Source of the DNA: an uncultured Phycisphaerales bacterium
GTDB lineage: Bacteria; Planctomycetota; Phycisphaerae; Tepidisphaerales; Tepidisphaeraceae
Direction: 5' to 3'
DNA: 60,679 nt
Assembly (NCBI GenBank): GCA_903871935.1
Contig: CAIQIQ010000002.1
Span: forward strand, 1 to 60,679
The notes under the pieces: model-generated
Told to the model about the DNA's origin: nothing
Databases searched by the model: none
What the model saw: only the letters and a program-made list of their open reading frames with translations
In this document: positions 26,958 to 34,207 of the stretch, one piece after another
Numbering within the stretch: the first letter of the stretch is position 1
How the letters are laid out: each line of letters opens with the position of its first letter
Position numbers and translations under genes: made by a program

Positions 26958-27063
26958 GCGCGTTGACCCAACCGCTGCACGTGCCGCCGGGGCGATAGCC
27001 CCGTCCTTTGTCGCCGAGAGGATTGGGGCTTGGCAGAACACCGGCATCCGGAAAAACGGTCAC
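26958..27063 (+). repeat. Repeat C, copy 1 (elements E1 then E2)
   Basis: E1 (26958-27008) is a 51-bp block starting GCGCGTTGACCCAACCGC and containing the hairpin GGGGCGATAGCCCC. E2 (27004-27063) starts TCCTTTGTCGCCGAG and includes GGCTTGGCAGAACAC. Both recur after the DUF2442 gene, but in the reverse order: E2 at 27811-27870 and E1 at 27927-27977 (49 of 51 identical to this copy). The 26774-26957 spacer holds a CGCCCCTTCGGGGC-type hairpin and no gene. Confidence 0.75.
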
Positions 27064-27228
27064 GCCCATCCCGCCCACGCGGCCACAAAAGGATGCGATT
27101 CAATTCTACCAGGTTGGCACGCCGCTATAGGCCAAAGTAGCCAAAGGGGATTTGACCGCGGATTGCGCGGACTGACTTGGCAGTGAGACACTGGCAAACG
27201 CGGGAGGATCCGCGATAAGATGTTGGCT

Positions 27229-27490
27229 ATGCCCGAGCTTTGCAGATTCTTCGGCATCGTGATCGCGATGTACTATAATGAACATGCGCCACCCCATTTC
27301 CATGCGATATACGGGGCGCATAAGGCGGAGATCGGCATTAAGCCGCTCGCGTTATTACGTGGCGCCCTGCCGCCACGTGCCACGGCTTTAGTCATGGAAT
27401 GGGCTGCATTGCATCAAAGCTGAGTTGCTGAGGTCGTGGCGACAGCGAGAGGCTGGCAGACCGCCAGGGAAAATTGCTCCGTTGGAGTAG
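27229..27490 (+). pseudogene. DUF4160 protein gene, frameshifted near its 3' end
   Basis: A typical DUF4160 start MPELCRFFGIVIAMYYNEHA is followed by PPHFHAIYGAHKAEIGIKPL. The frame stops at 27421 after 64 residues (ALHQS). Reading one base further restores AELLRSWRQREAGRPPGKI up to a stop at 27490, the expected tail of the family. The break lies in CATCAAAGCTGAG (one extra A by comparison with the expected frame). DUF4160 and DUF2442 proteins are often encoded side by side, and some are annotated as toxin-antitoxin-like. The break may be a real mutation, a sequencing error or programmed. Confidence 0.75.
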
Positions 27491-27505
27491 CTTGTGAGGT
27501 GTCGA

Positions 27506-27802
27506 ATGGACAGTAACAGCAAATGTGCCACGATCACTGAAGTTCGTCCGCTCAAGAACTACCGCCTCAGCCTTGTTTTTGCCGACGGAACGAGCGGCAT
27601 TGTTGATTTGGCCGGCGACATCCTCGGGCGAGGCGGTGAATTCACAGCGATGACGGAGCCCGCCTACTTCGGCAAGGTCGAAGTCAACAATGAACTCGGC
27701 ACCATCCAGTGGCCCAATGGAGTGGACTACTGTCCGGACTTGCTTCGCGAACGACTGAAGACACAGCACCACCAATCGCGGCGCTTGCGACGTGCAAGCT
27801 GA
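27506..27802 (+). CDS. DUF2442 domain protein
   Basis: A 98-residue small protein with the DUF2442 core RPLKNYRLSLVFADGTSG and FGKVEVNNELGTIQWPNG. It follows the DUF4160 frame by 15 nt, the usual pair order. Members are commonly paired with DUF4160 and sometimes regarded as an antitoxin-like partner; direct evidence is lacking. The frame is open upstream to a GTG at 27494, but the ATG at 27506 fits family starts. The pair is bracketed by repeat C. Confidence 0.8.
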   Translation: MDSNSKCATITEVRPLKNYRLSLVFADGTSGIVDLAGDILGRGGEFTAMTEPAYFGKVEVNNELGTIQWPNGVDYCPDLLRERLKTQHHQSRRLRRAS

Positions 27803-27810
27803 ATGCCTCA

Positions 27811-27977
27811 TCCTTTGCCGCCGAGGGTATTGGGCTTGGTGGAACACTAACCTCCCGGAAAAACCGGCACACCCCAAAGCCGTACGGCACCACGACCAGC
27901 CCCAACGCCCTCGGCGCATCAGTGGCGCGCGTTGACCCAACCGCTGCACCTGCCGCCGGGGCGGTAGCCCCGTCCTT
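27811..27977 (+). repeat. Repeat C, copy 2 (elements E2 then E1)
   Basis: E2 at 27811-27870 (TCCTTTGCCGCCGAG..CCCGGAAAAACCGGCAC) and E1 at 27927-27977 (GCGCGTTGACCCAACCGC, GGGGCGGTAGCCCC). With copy 1 it flanks the DUF4160/DUF2442 pair. Each copy carries a stem formed from GGGGC and GCCCC. Confidence 0.75.
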
Positions 27978-28505
27978 CTCTCAGCCAGAAATGCCGCACG
28001 GAAGGGTTTGCCACAAGAAAGCACAAGGGGCGCAAAAGACGCATCCGGTTTGTGCCTTTTCGTGGCTAACGCTCTTTCCCCAGATAATGGACCGCGGATT
28101 CCTCGGATTTCGCGGATGTGGAATGATGCCATCCGTGTGGTCTTTGTGTCGAACGTTCATTGGTTACAACTGCAAGACCATAACGAACGCAGGGCCGGAC
28201 ACATCTTCCCCAGTCTACGCGTCCAGACCCCTGATCGGCGCTCATCCTATTCTTCCGCCACCTTGCCGTCTTTCATGATGACAGTCGCCATCCTGGTTTT
28301 ACTGTTGCAGTTACTGGCATTGCGCCCTTTCAACCATTGTTGCAAAGCATCGCAGTGTTTCTTGTAATCAGTCAGCGACTCGCTTCCACAACATACATCA
28401 TCTTGATTCGCCGCATTCCCATATGGATTGGCGAAATACACTGCGGTTATCGGCAGGCGGGGCTTGGGGGGCCACAATCCGGCCTTCGCCCTGGTCGCCT
28501 TCGAC
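27978..28505. other. Non-coding spacer
   Basis: No recognisable gene. Fragments such as GGACCGCGGATTCCTCGG and GCCACAAGAAAGCACAAGGG are of the microrepeat style also seen near 1-200 and 27150. A minus-strand 88-codon frame at 28247-28513 is considered in the rejected list. Confidence 0.5.
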
Positions 28506-28525
28506 TTATCCACAAATCATCCACA
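28506..28525 (+). other. Tandem DnaA-box-like sites before an A/T-rich stretch
   Basis: TTATCCACA at 28506-28514 (perfect consensus) is followed by TCATCCACA at 28517-28525, 11 bp away. The next 75 bases are rich in A and T (AAAAAAGTCGAAAGATTTTT and TTATCATTCCTTAAC), then comes family F copy 3 at 28600. This resembles a small DnaA-binding or unwinding element but has not the box number of a normal oriC. Confidence 0.5.
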
Positions 28526-28599
28526 AAAAAGTCGAAAGATTTTTGGATTCCGTTAACCCCTTATCATTCCTTAACTTCCATTTTTGGCAGCCTCCAAAT

Positions 28600-28620
28600 C
28601 ACCCCATATAGTAGAGGGAC
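28600..28620 (+). repeat. Family F element, copy 3
   Basis: CACCCCATATAGTAGAGGG matches the first half of copies 1 (459) and 2 (15065). The second half of the element is not conserved here; a CCGGCCG/CGGCCG-type hairpin follows (28637-28655). Confidence 0.55.
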
Positions 28621-28707
28621 ATGTTTTTCATCCCTCCCGGCCGTCGCCGGCCGACGCTCTTTCTCAATCGAATATCCGACATGGTCACTCCTCACTCACC
28701 AGGACCA

Positions 28708-28737
28708 TGTCACACTTTGTCACCCGATGTCACACTT
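28708..28737 (+). repeat. TGTCACAC microrepeat, three 10-nt units
   Basis: TGTCACACTT, TGTCACCCGA and TGTCACACTT begin at 28708, 28718 and 28728, exactly one per 10 nt. It belongs to the composite module III. Confidence 0.65.
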
Positions 28738-28876
28738 TTTCTCGCAACCTTCCCCACCTCTACCCCTGGGAGAGGAGTCGGAGGTGAGGGTGCCGTACTC
28801 GGCACGGTGGAACAGAACGGAACGTGTTTCCGCCTTCCCTTCCGCTTTCGGCTTTTCGCTCTCCGCTCTTCGGGCG

Positions 28877-28947
28877 TGCTACACCCCTGCTACACTTTGC
28901 TACACTTCTGCTACACATTGCTACACTTTGCTACACCCGTGCTACAC
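28877..28947 (+). repeat. TGCTACAC array, seven units phased at 10.5 bp
   Basis: TGCTACAC begins at 28877, 28888, 28898, 28909, 28919, 28929 and 28940. The steps are 11, 10, 11, 10, 10 and 11, averaging 10.5 bp, the helical repeat of B-DNA. A further unit is at 29019 and a palindromic TGCTACATGTAGCA at 29121-29134. All sites would face the same side of the helix, as in iteron or phased-operator arrays. No coding function. Confidence 0.85.
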
Positions 28948-29175
28948 CCCAGCGGGCGGTCCGAACTGCTCTAACTCCCATCGCTGCCTGTACTTAGCAC
29001 GACGCGCCCCGCCGCCCATGCTACACCCCCCCAATTCGCGCGCCCGCGCCGCGTCGCCTTTCCGACCGTAACTTGCTGTAACTGCCCCGCTTATGTTCGC
29101 TCGTCCCATCTTCCCCTCCCTGCTACATGTAGCACGCCCCCTTCCCTCTCCACCCCCATTTGTCATTTGTCATGC

Positions 29176-29195
29176 AGTTCAGTCGCCGTGGCGAC
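29176..29195 (+). repeat. Family E hairpin, copy 4 with changed stem
   Basis: AGTTCAGTCGCCGTGGCGAC: lead AGTTCA, then stem GTCGCC/GGCGAC. Compared with copies 1-3 both stem strands differ in matching positions, so pairing is kept. Confidence 0.65.
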
Positions 29196-29294
29196 CATTT
29201 GAGCAGCGAACCTGAGCATCTTGGTCATTGGTGCTTGGGGTTTGGTCATTCACTGGTCATTGGGATTTGGGCATTGGTCATTACGCCAAAGGAG

Positions 29295-29530
29295 TTATCC
29301 ACAACCGCCTCGAACCTGCGCACCTCCTCCCCCAATATTCACCTAACCGCTTGCCTCCGCAGCACTTACCGTATAGGGGGTACCCCCGCCGAGAACCTGC
29401 GCACCTCCTACTTATCCACACCCCCCGCTCCCGCTTTTCGCTCCCCTTGTCCCCTTGTCTCCCCTTCCCGCCCTCCCCCGCGTCCCCGCGTCCCCGTGTC
29501 CCCGTGTCCCCGTGTCTCCGCGTCCCCAGC
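29295..29530 (+). repeat. Dispersed repeat A, copy 3 (paired DnaA boxes)
   Basis: TTATCCACA at 29295-29303 and 29411-29419 (116 bp apart), GAACCTGCGCACCT twice, and the perfect palindrome GGGGGTACCCCC at 29376-29387. The tail has CCTTGTCCC and CCCCGTGT units. It ends about 100 nt before the BNR-repeat gene. Confidence 0.85.
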
Positions 29531-29629
29531 TTTCGCTCGGTGTGATTGCACGGTAGGCTACCTGCGAATTGTCCGCGAGAGTCGCGGGCTCCGAGGCCAA
29601 AGCAGGAAATCCCGAACCAGGTGATTGCC

Positions 29630-31870
29630 ATGTCAAGACTGTCCATGTTCGTCGCCGCCTGTGTGCTCCTTGCAAGCTCAACTTGGGCCGCCAACACCGA
29701 ACCCCCCTTCGTCAATGTCGGCCTGTGCTCCGGCAGTTCGCTTCACGGCGGCAGCATTTCGCCGGTGGACCCCAAGACCATGTTGGTCCAAAGTGACATG
29801 TCTAACGCCTTCTATAGCCACGACGGCGGCCAGACGTGGAACCTGATCCACCTGAAATACCTCAAGGGGCAGGGCTCGACCGCGCCAGCCGAGTACGACC
29901 CGGCCAATGCCGACGTGATCTACTGGAAGGACTCATCCGGCGTGAAGGTCAGCCGCGACCGTGGCGTGACCTGGGCGCTGCTGGGCGAAACGCAGCCGTG
30001 GGGACAGCAGGATGTCATCCGCCGCCTTTACCTCGATCCGGACTACCCCAGGAGACTCTTCGTCGGCACCAATACAGCGCTGTACCTGACCGAAGATGAT
30101 GGAAAGAACTGGAAGAAGCTACCGACCGTCAGCGGCCGCGTGATCAAGGTTGCCGCGGACCGAACCAGCCCCAAAGACAAGCGCGTATACTTCGTCGGCA
30201 CGTTTGATGGAGTCTTCCGCTCCGATGATGGAGCCGCGACCTTCCAAAAGAAGACCACCGGCCTGCCCGCGGGCGCACTAAGCGGTTTTGCCGGCGCCTC
30301 AAACGCACAAGCCACCATCCTTTACGCCTGCGCGCCCTGCACGCTCGCTGACGGCAAACTCGCCGGCGGCATGTACCGCTCGCTCGACAAAGGCGAAACC
30401 TGGCAGCGCTGCATGAATCCCGACATCAACGTCGATCCCAAGCTCGCCGGCGAGCAAGGCCAGGCGGCCTATTCGTTCGTCACCGCCTCGGACAAGATGC
30501 CCAATCGCGCTTACGTCTACGGCGCCGGCGTCAGTTACTATCCCCCCAATCACAGCACCATCTACCGCACCGATGATGCCGGTGTCTCCTGGCACGCGGT
30601 CTACTTCTCCGATCCGCGCTTCAAGGAACCCGGCATGCAATGCAACGTGCCGCTGGATTGGCAGACCGAAGGCTACGGAAATCGCTGGCAGGCCCCAGCG
30701 CGGGCGCTGGAGATCAACGCCGGCGATCCGGACATGGTCGTCGTGACCCAGGAGCGCTGGTACATATTCTCCAAAGACGCCGGCAAGACCTGGAATTGCG
30801 GCCACACCGGCACACGCGTGGTCAAGGATGGACAGGTCTCCTGGCGCAACAACGGCCTGATGGAGACCTCCTGCTGGGATTACCTCATTGACCCGTTTGA
30901 AAAGAACCGCCGCTACATCGCCCAGACGGATATCGGCTTCTCGCGCAGTATCGACGGCGGCGAGACCTGGATCTGGGGTGGCCCCAACCTCCCCCAGGGC
31001 GTGGACAACACGACCTACCAAATCGCATTCGACCCCGAAACCAAAGGCAAGATGTTCGCTGCCTTCTCCTACACCCACGACATCCCAAATTACAACTCGA
31101 TGTACGGCGGGCACTTCCGTGCCGGCCGCTCCGATGGGGCCGTAGGCGTGAGCCTGGACTTTGGCGCAACCTGGACCAAGCTTTGGTCCACAAAGCTGCC
31201 CGTCACCTCCGTGGTCCTCGATCCCAAGACCCCCAATGGCCAGCGCACGTTATACGCAGCCGAGTTTGAAGGCGGCGTGTTCCGCTCCTTCGATGATGGC
31301 AAGACATGGGAACAGTGCAAGAACATCGGCCTGGGCAGCGAGAAGAACAAGCGCTGCCTCAAGATCGTCCTCCAACCCGATGGTTCGCTGCTCAACCTTG
31401 TAACCGGCAAGGTCAAGGGCGAAACGGATGGCGTGGGCCTATACCGTTCCACCGACAAAGGTGACAACTGGACCAATATCGGCGCTGGTCAGCCCTGGAC
31501 CTGGGTCAAGGACTTCTCGGTCAATCCCCGTGACCCCAACGAGATCATAGTGGCCGCTTCCCGCGATAACCCGGGCCTGTACCGCACCAAGGACCTGGGC
31601 AAGACCTGGCAGATGATCGGCTCCAAGGGCAAAGAGCATTTCGGCGGCTACTTCCACCCCACGCGTCCGGGCTGGATTTACCTGACCCTGACGGAATGTG
31701 ACGTGGAAGCCGGGCTCTATCTCAGCCAGGATGATGGCAAGACGTGGAAGCCCTATCTGCAGATCCCCTTCGGCAACATCCAGCGGGTCTGCTTCGACCC
31801 GGATGACCCGCAACACATTTACCTGACCACGTTCGGCTACTCCGTGATTAAGGCGCCGGTCCAGCCTTAG
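29630..31870 (+). CDS. Secreted BNR/sortilin-like beta-propeller protein
   Basis: A 746-residue exported protein. The signal peptide (SMFVAACVLLASSTWA-A) is cleaved near residue 20. At least nine Asp-box/BNR repeats follow, each S.DGG.TW-like: HDGGQTW, EDDGKNW, LDKGETW, KDAGKTW, IDGGETW, FDDGKTW, TDKGDNW, KDLGKTW and QDDGKTW. The repeat spacing and length resemble the GH74 xyloglucanase / VPS10 ten-bladed class more than classic sialidases, and no sialidase Arg triad can be identified. It probably binds or cleaves a polysaccharide outside the cell. The start at 29630 begins the signal peptide; 28 codons upstream are open but not signal-like. It follows repeat A copy 3. Confidence 0.85.
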   Translation: MSRLSMFVAACVLLASSTWAANTEPPFVNVGLCSGSSLHGGSISPVDPKTMLVQSDMSNAFYSHDGGQTWNLIHLKYLKGQGSTAPAEYDPANADVIYWKDSSGVKVSRDRGVTWALLGETQPWGQQDVIRRLYLDPDYPRRLFVGTNTALYLTEDDGKNWKKLPTVSGRVIKVAADRTSPKDKRVYFVGTFDGVFRSDDGAATFQKKTTGLPAGALSGFAGASNAQATILYACAPCTLADGKLAGGMYRSLDKGETWQRCMNPDINVDPKLAGEQGQAAYSFVTASDKMPNRAYVYGAGVSYYPPNHSTIYRTDDAGVSWHAVYFSDPRFKEPGMQCNVPLDWQTEGYGNRWQAPARALEINAGDPDMVVVTQERWYIFSKDAGKTWNCGHTGTRVVKDGQVSWRNNGLMETSCWDYLIDPFEKNRRYIAQTDIGFSRSIDGGETWIWGGPNLPQGVDNTTYQIAFDPETKGKMFAAFSYTHDIPNYNSMYGGHFRAGRSDGAVGVSLDFGATWTKLWSTKLPVTSVVLDPKTPNGQRTLYAAEFEGGVFRSFDDGKTWEQCKNIGLGSEKNKRCLKIVLQPDGSLLNLVTGKVKGETDGVGLYRSTDKGDNWTNIGAGQPWTWVKDFSVNPRDPNEIIVAASRDNPGLYRTKDLGKTWQMIGSKGKEHFGGYFHPTRPGWIYLTLTECDVEAGLYLSQDDGKTWKPYLQIPFGNIQRVCFDPDDPQHIYLTTFGYSVIKAPVQP

Positions 31871-31883
31871 GCCCTGTCCTAAG
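31866..31883. terminator. Short hairpin between convergent genes
   Basis: CTTAGG (31866-31871) pairs with CCTAAG (31878-31883) over a 6-nt loop, at the meeting point of two convergent genes. The stem is weak and there is no T-run, so only a tentative terminator. Confidence 0.3.
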
Positions 31884-33060
31884 AGTTGATCTTCTCGGTG
31901 ATGTAGAGCAGCCGGTCCCACGAGGCATCCGCGGTGACCATGTCGCTGATCCCGAGCACCAAGCGGGTGGCGCCGGTGTACCGCGCCACCAGGCGGTCAA
32001 TCCACCTTCGGAATTCCTGCTCGCCCACGCTATCCGGGCACAGCAGCACCGATGGGGTTCCGCCCCAGACGGTAATCCGGTCGCCAAAAGCCGCCCGGAC
32101 CTCTTCCAGCGTCAGATGCGTCATCGGCGCTGGACAGACCGAATCGCCGATATCGACGCCAGCGCGGAGGTAGGAGGGAATCAGCCGTCGGTTCTCGCCG
32201 TCGGTATGACACATCAGGTACTTGCCCCGCGCGTGCAGCTTCCCGGCGTAGTCCGCCAGCGCTGGGAGAATGTACTGATCGAACCAGCGCGCGTGCGTGA
32301 TCGAATCATCGTAGTTGGCCCCTAACAGCACCACCTCGGCCTCGGTGTTCAGCGCGCATTCCTGCATGGCCGCGTAGTAAGACTGCATAGCCTCGGCCAG
32401 CCGGTCGATGGCCTCGGGACAGTCGTGCTGGGTCAAGAAGAACTCCTCCACCGGCATCAGTTCCTTCATGATGTGGTGCACCGGGCACGCAGTGCCGCTC
32501 ACGAAGGCAACCGCAATACCGCGGTCGCCCACCATGCGATGCCTTCTCTCCCAGCCGTCTCGGGGCTCGACGCGCAAGTGAGAAAAGATGTAAGCAGCCA
32601 CATCAAAATCTTCTCTCCGGCGGATGGCATGTTCGCTGGTCCACGGAATCGACGCCCCGCTGTTGAGCATCTCTTCGGTAAAGACCTGGACCGTGCGCAG
32701 CGACCCCACCGGCGTATCGTACTGGGTCACCGTCTCGCTCCCGTGGCGCGTCACCCGGCGCTGCACTCCTTCCAGCACCACGCGATAGGCAAGCATGGGA
32801 TGGTTGAGAATGCCCAGCCCGTGATCGAGCATGTCCGTCTCTTCCTCACGTTCTGTAAAGTCGAGCACGGTTGCGTAATAGCCCACGCCCAGGCGGTCGG
32901 CGACTTGCTGCAAACTCAGGCCGCGCAAGTCCGCCGGCATATCGCCGCGCCGCAGCCGCGCGCGATACCAGAACTCAAGCCGCGGAACCCACGGAATCCG
33001 ATCCGGCACCTCTCCCCGAATCGCGGCCAAGACCTGCTCACGGTGATTCATCCTCTTCAT
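31879..33060 (-). CDS. URO-D superfamily protein
   Basis: A 393-residue protein of the uroporphyrinogen decarboxylase/corrinoid methyltransferase superfamily. It starts MKRMNHREQVLAAIRGEVPD, the usual N-terminus of these proteins (NHRERVLAALRGE). It has the barrel strands VVLLGANYDDSITHARWF, YLMCHTDGENRRLIP and VDIGDSVCPAPMT, plus ITVWGGTPSVLL. True HemE is unlikely because the N-terminal arginine signature (PVW.MRQAGR) is absent. GGAGG before the ATG fixes the start, although the frame extends upstream. It follows a second URO-D-like gene by 22 nt in the same transcript. It could be a methyltransferase or sugar-related enzyme. Confidence 0.8.
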   Translation of the reverse strand: MKRMNHREQVLAAIRGEVPDRIPWVPRLEFWYRARLRRGDMPADLRGLSLQQVADRLGVGYYATVLDFTEREEETDMLDHGLGILNHPMLAYRVVLEGVQRRVTRHGSETVTQYDTPVGSLRTVQVFTEEMLNSGASIPWTSEHAIRRREDFDVAAYIFSHLRVEPRDGWERRHRMVGDRGIAVAFVSGTACPVHHIMKELMPVEEFFLTQHDCPEAIDRLAEAMQSYYAAMQECALNTEAEVVLLGANYDDSITHARWFDQYILPALADYAGKLHARGKYLMCHTDGENRRLIPSYLRAGVDIGDSVCPAPMTHLTLEEVRAAFGDRITVWGGTPSVLLCPDSVGEQEFRRWIDRLVARYTGATRLVLGISDMVTADASWDRLLYITEKINS

Positions 33061-33082
33061 GTCGCCTCCATTGCGCCTTGAG

Positions 33083-34156
33083 TTACCTGCGGTAGCTCTC
33101 CGCAATATCGACCATGCGTCTGGCTTCATCTTCGCTGCCGGTCCACATCACGATATACATGCCGTTGGCACCACAGGCATCAAGAAGGGGCTTGAGTTGA
33201 TCGGAGCGAACGCCAATGGCCTGGACCCCTTTGCCGGCCGCGAGAATCTTCTTGTACAGCGGATACCAGCGCGGATGGCCGCCACCTTCGATGCCGGCCT
33301 GCGGGGTCCATTCGATTGCATCCAGGGCATCAATCGAGAGCAGCGTGTCCAGGTGGTGCAGCGCCTGGGTGCCATCAAGGTGATAGAGTGAGTTATCCAG
33401 CCAGCGGCACTGTTCGGTCAATGCCGGCAAGACGAAGCGGCGGTACATGTCGGCGGAGAACATGGCGGAAGCGTCGCACTGCAGCTTAGCCGTCCGGCCG
33501 GGCCCCCAGATGTTGAAGGCGGCAAAGGCGTTGCCGCCCCAACTCTGGCGGATGCGGGCGGTGAGCGCATCAAAGGCATCGAAATAGACACGGTTGATCT
33601 GGGTCACGCGTTGTTCCACCCAGCGCGGCCGTTCGGTCACGTCATACATGAGTGTCTGCGGGTCGCGCATCTGCGAGAGGATGTCGATGTTCTCTATCAG
33701 ATCGGGCAGACCGACGACATAGCGGTCCTTGCACTGGCGCATCGCCTCATCGAGCAGAGCACAATGAACCTTGAACCAATGGTCATTCGCGTCGAAACGA
33801 CACTCCGGATGAGTCTCAGGATCGGTGATGTTCGCATCGTACCAGACGGTCTCCGGCGAAAGATGAGGTGGCGAGCCAATGAACGTGCCCAGACTGCCCG
33901 GTCCGATGTTGGTGTCGATACTCGGATAGGCATCCGCACCATAGAAAGCGCGCGACATCTCGTAGATTCCGCGCTGCGCACGGTAGACAGGATCGAGCCA
34001 GCGTGCTTCGAGCGTGACGGAAGTGGCGGGCTCGCGGATGTCTTCCCAAGGCTTGCGCCGAGGCGCGTATACGCTGAACATCATGCCCTCGCGCTTCCAC
34101 CATCGGACAAAATGCTTGCGAACCTGATCCCAATCGTCATGCCAGAATCCACTCAT
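33083..34156 (-). CDS. URO-D-fold methyltransferase-like protein
   Basis: A 357-residue cytoplasmic protein, distantly related in layout to the URO-D/corrinoid methyltransferase fold. It has strands KDRYVVGLPDLIENIDILSQM, SWGGNAFAAFNIWGPGRTAKLQCD, MFSADMYRRFVLPALTEQC, SLYHLDGTQALHHLDTLLSI and AIEWTPQAG, each typical of planctomycete proteins of this group. The N-terminus MSGFWHDDWDQVRKHFVRWW is family-like. The gene lies between nfo and the other URO-D-like gene. Substrate and cofactor are unknown. Confidence 0.7.
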   Translation of the reverse strand: MSGFWHDDWDQVRKHFVRWWKREGMMFSVYAPRRKPWEDIREPATSVTLEARWLDPVYRAQRGIYEMSRAFYGADAYPSIDTNIGPGSLGTFIGSPPHLSPETVWYDANITDPETHPECRFDANDHWFKVHCALLDEAMRQCKDRYVVGLPDLIENIDILSQMRDPQTLMYDVTERPRWVEQRVTQINRVYFDAFDALTARIRQSWGGNAFAAFNIWGPGRTAKLQCDASAMFSADMYRRFVLPALTEQCRWLDNSLYHLDGTQALHHLDTLLSIDALDAIEWTPQAGIEGGGHPRWYPLYKKILAAGKGVQAIGVRSDQLKPLLDACGANGMYIVMWTGSEDEARRMVDIAESYRR

Positions 34157-34207
34157 TGCCTCGCTCCTCGAACTAAAGCTTGCAGACGCTTCCTTCGTGC
34201 AGTCGTC

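Noticed and set aside
28247..28513. An 88-codon minus-strand frame in the spacer
   Set aside because: Starts with GTG inside a DnaA-like box, no clear ribosome binding site, no family. Left as possible but unsupported.
28621..28974. A plus-strand 117-codon frame over the TGCTACAC array
   Set aside because: The translated sequence simply repeats the array (CYTLLHF...) and the array is explained as a microrepeat.
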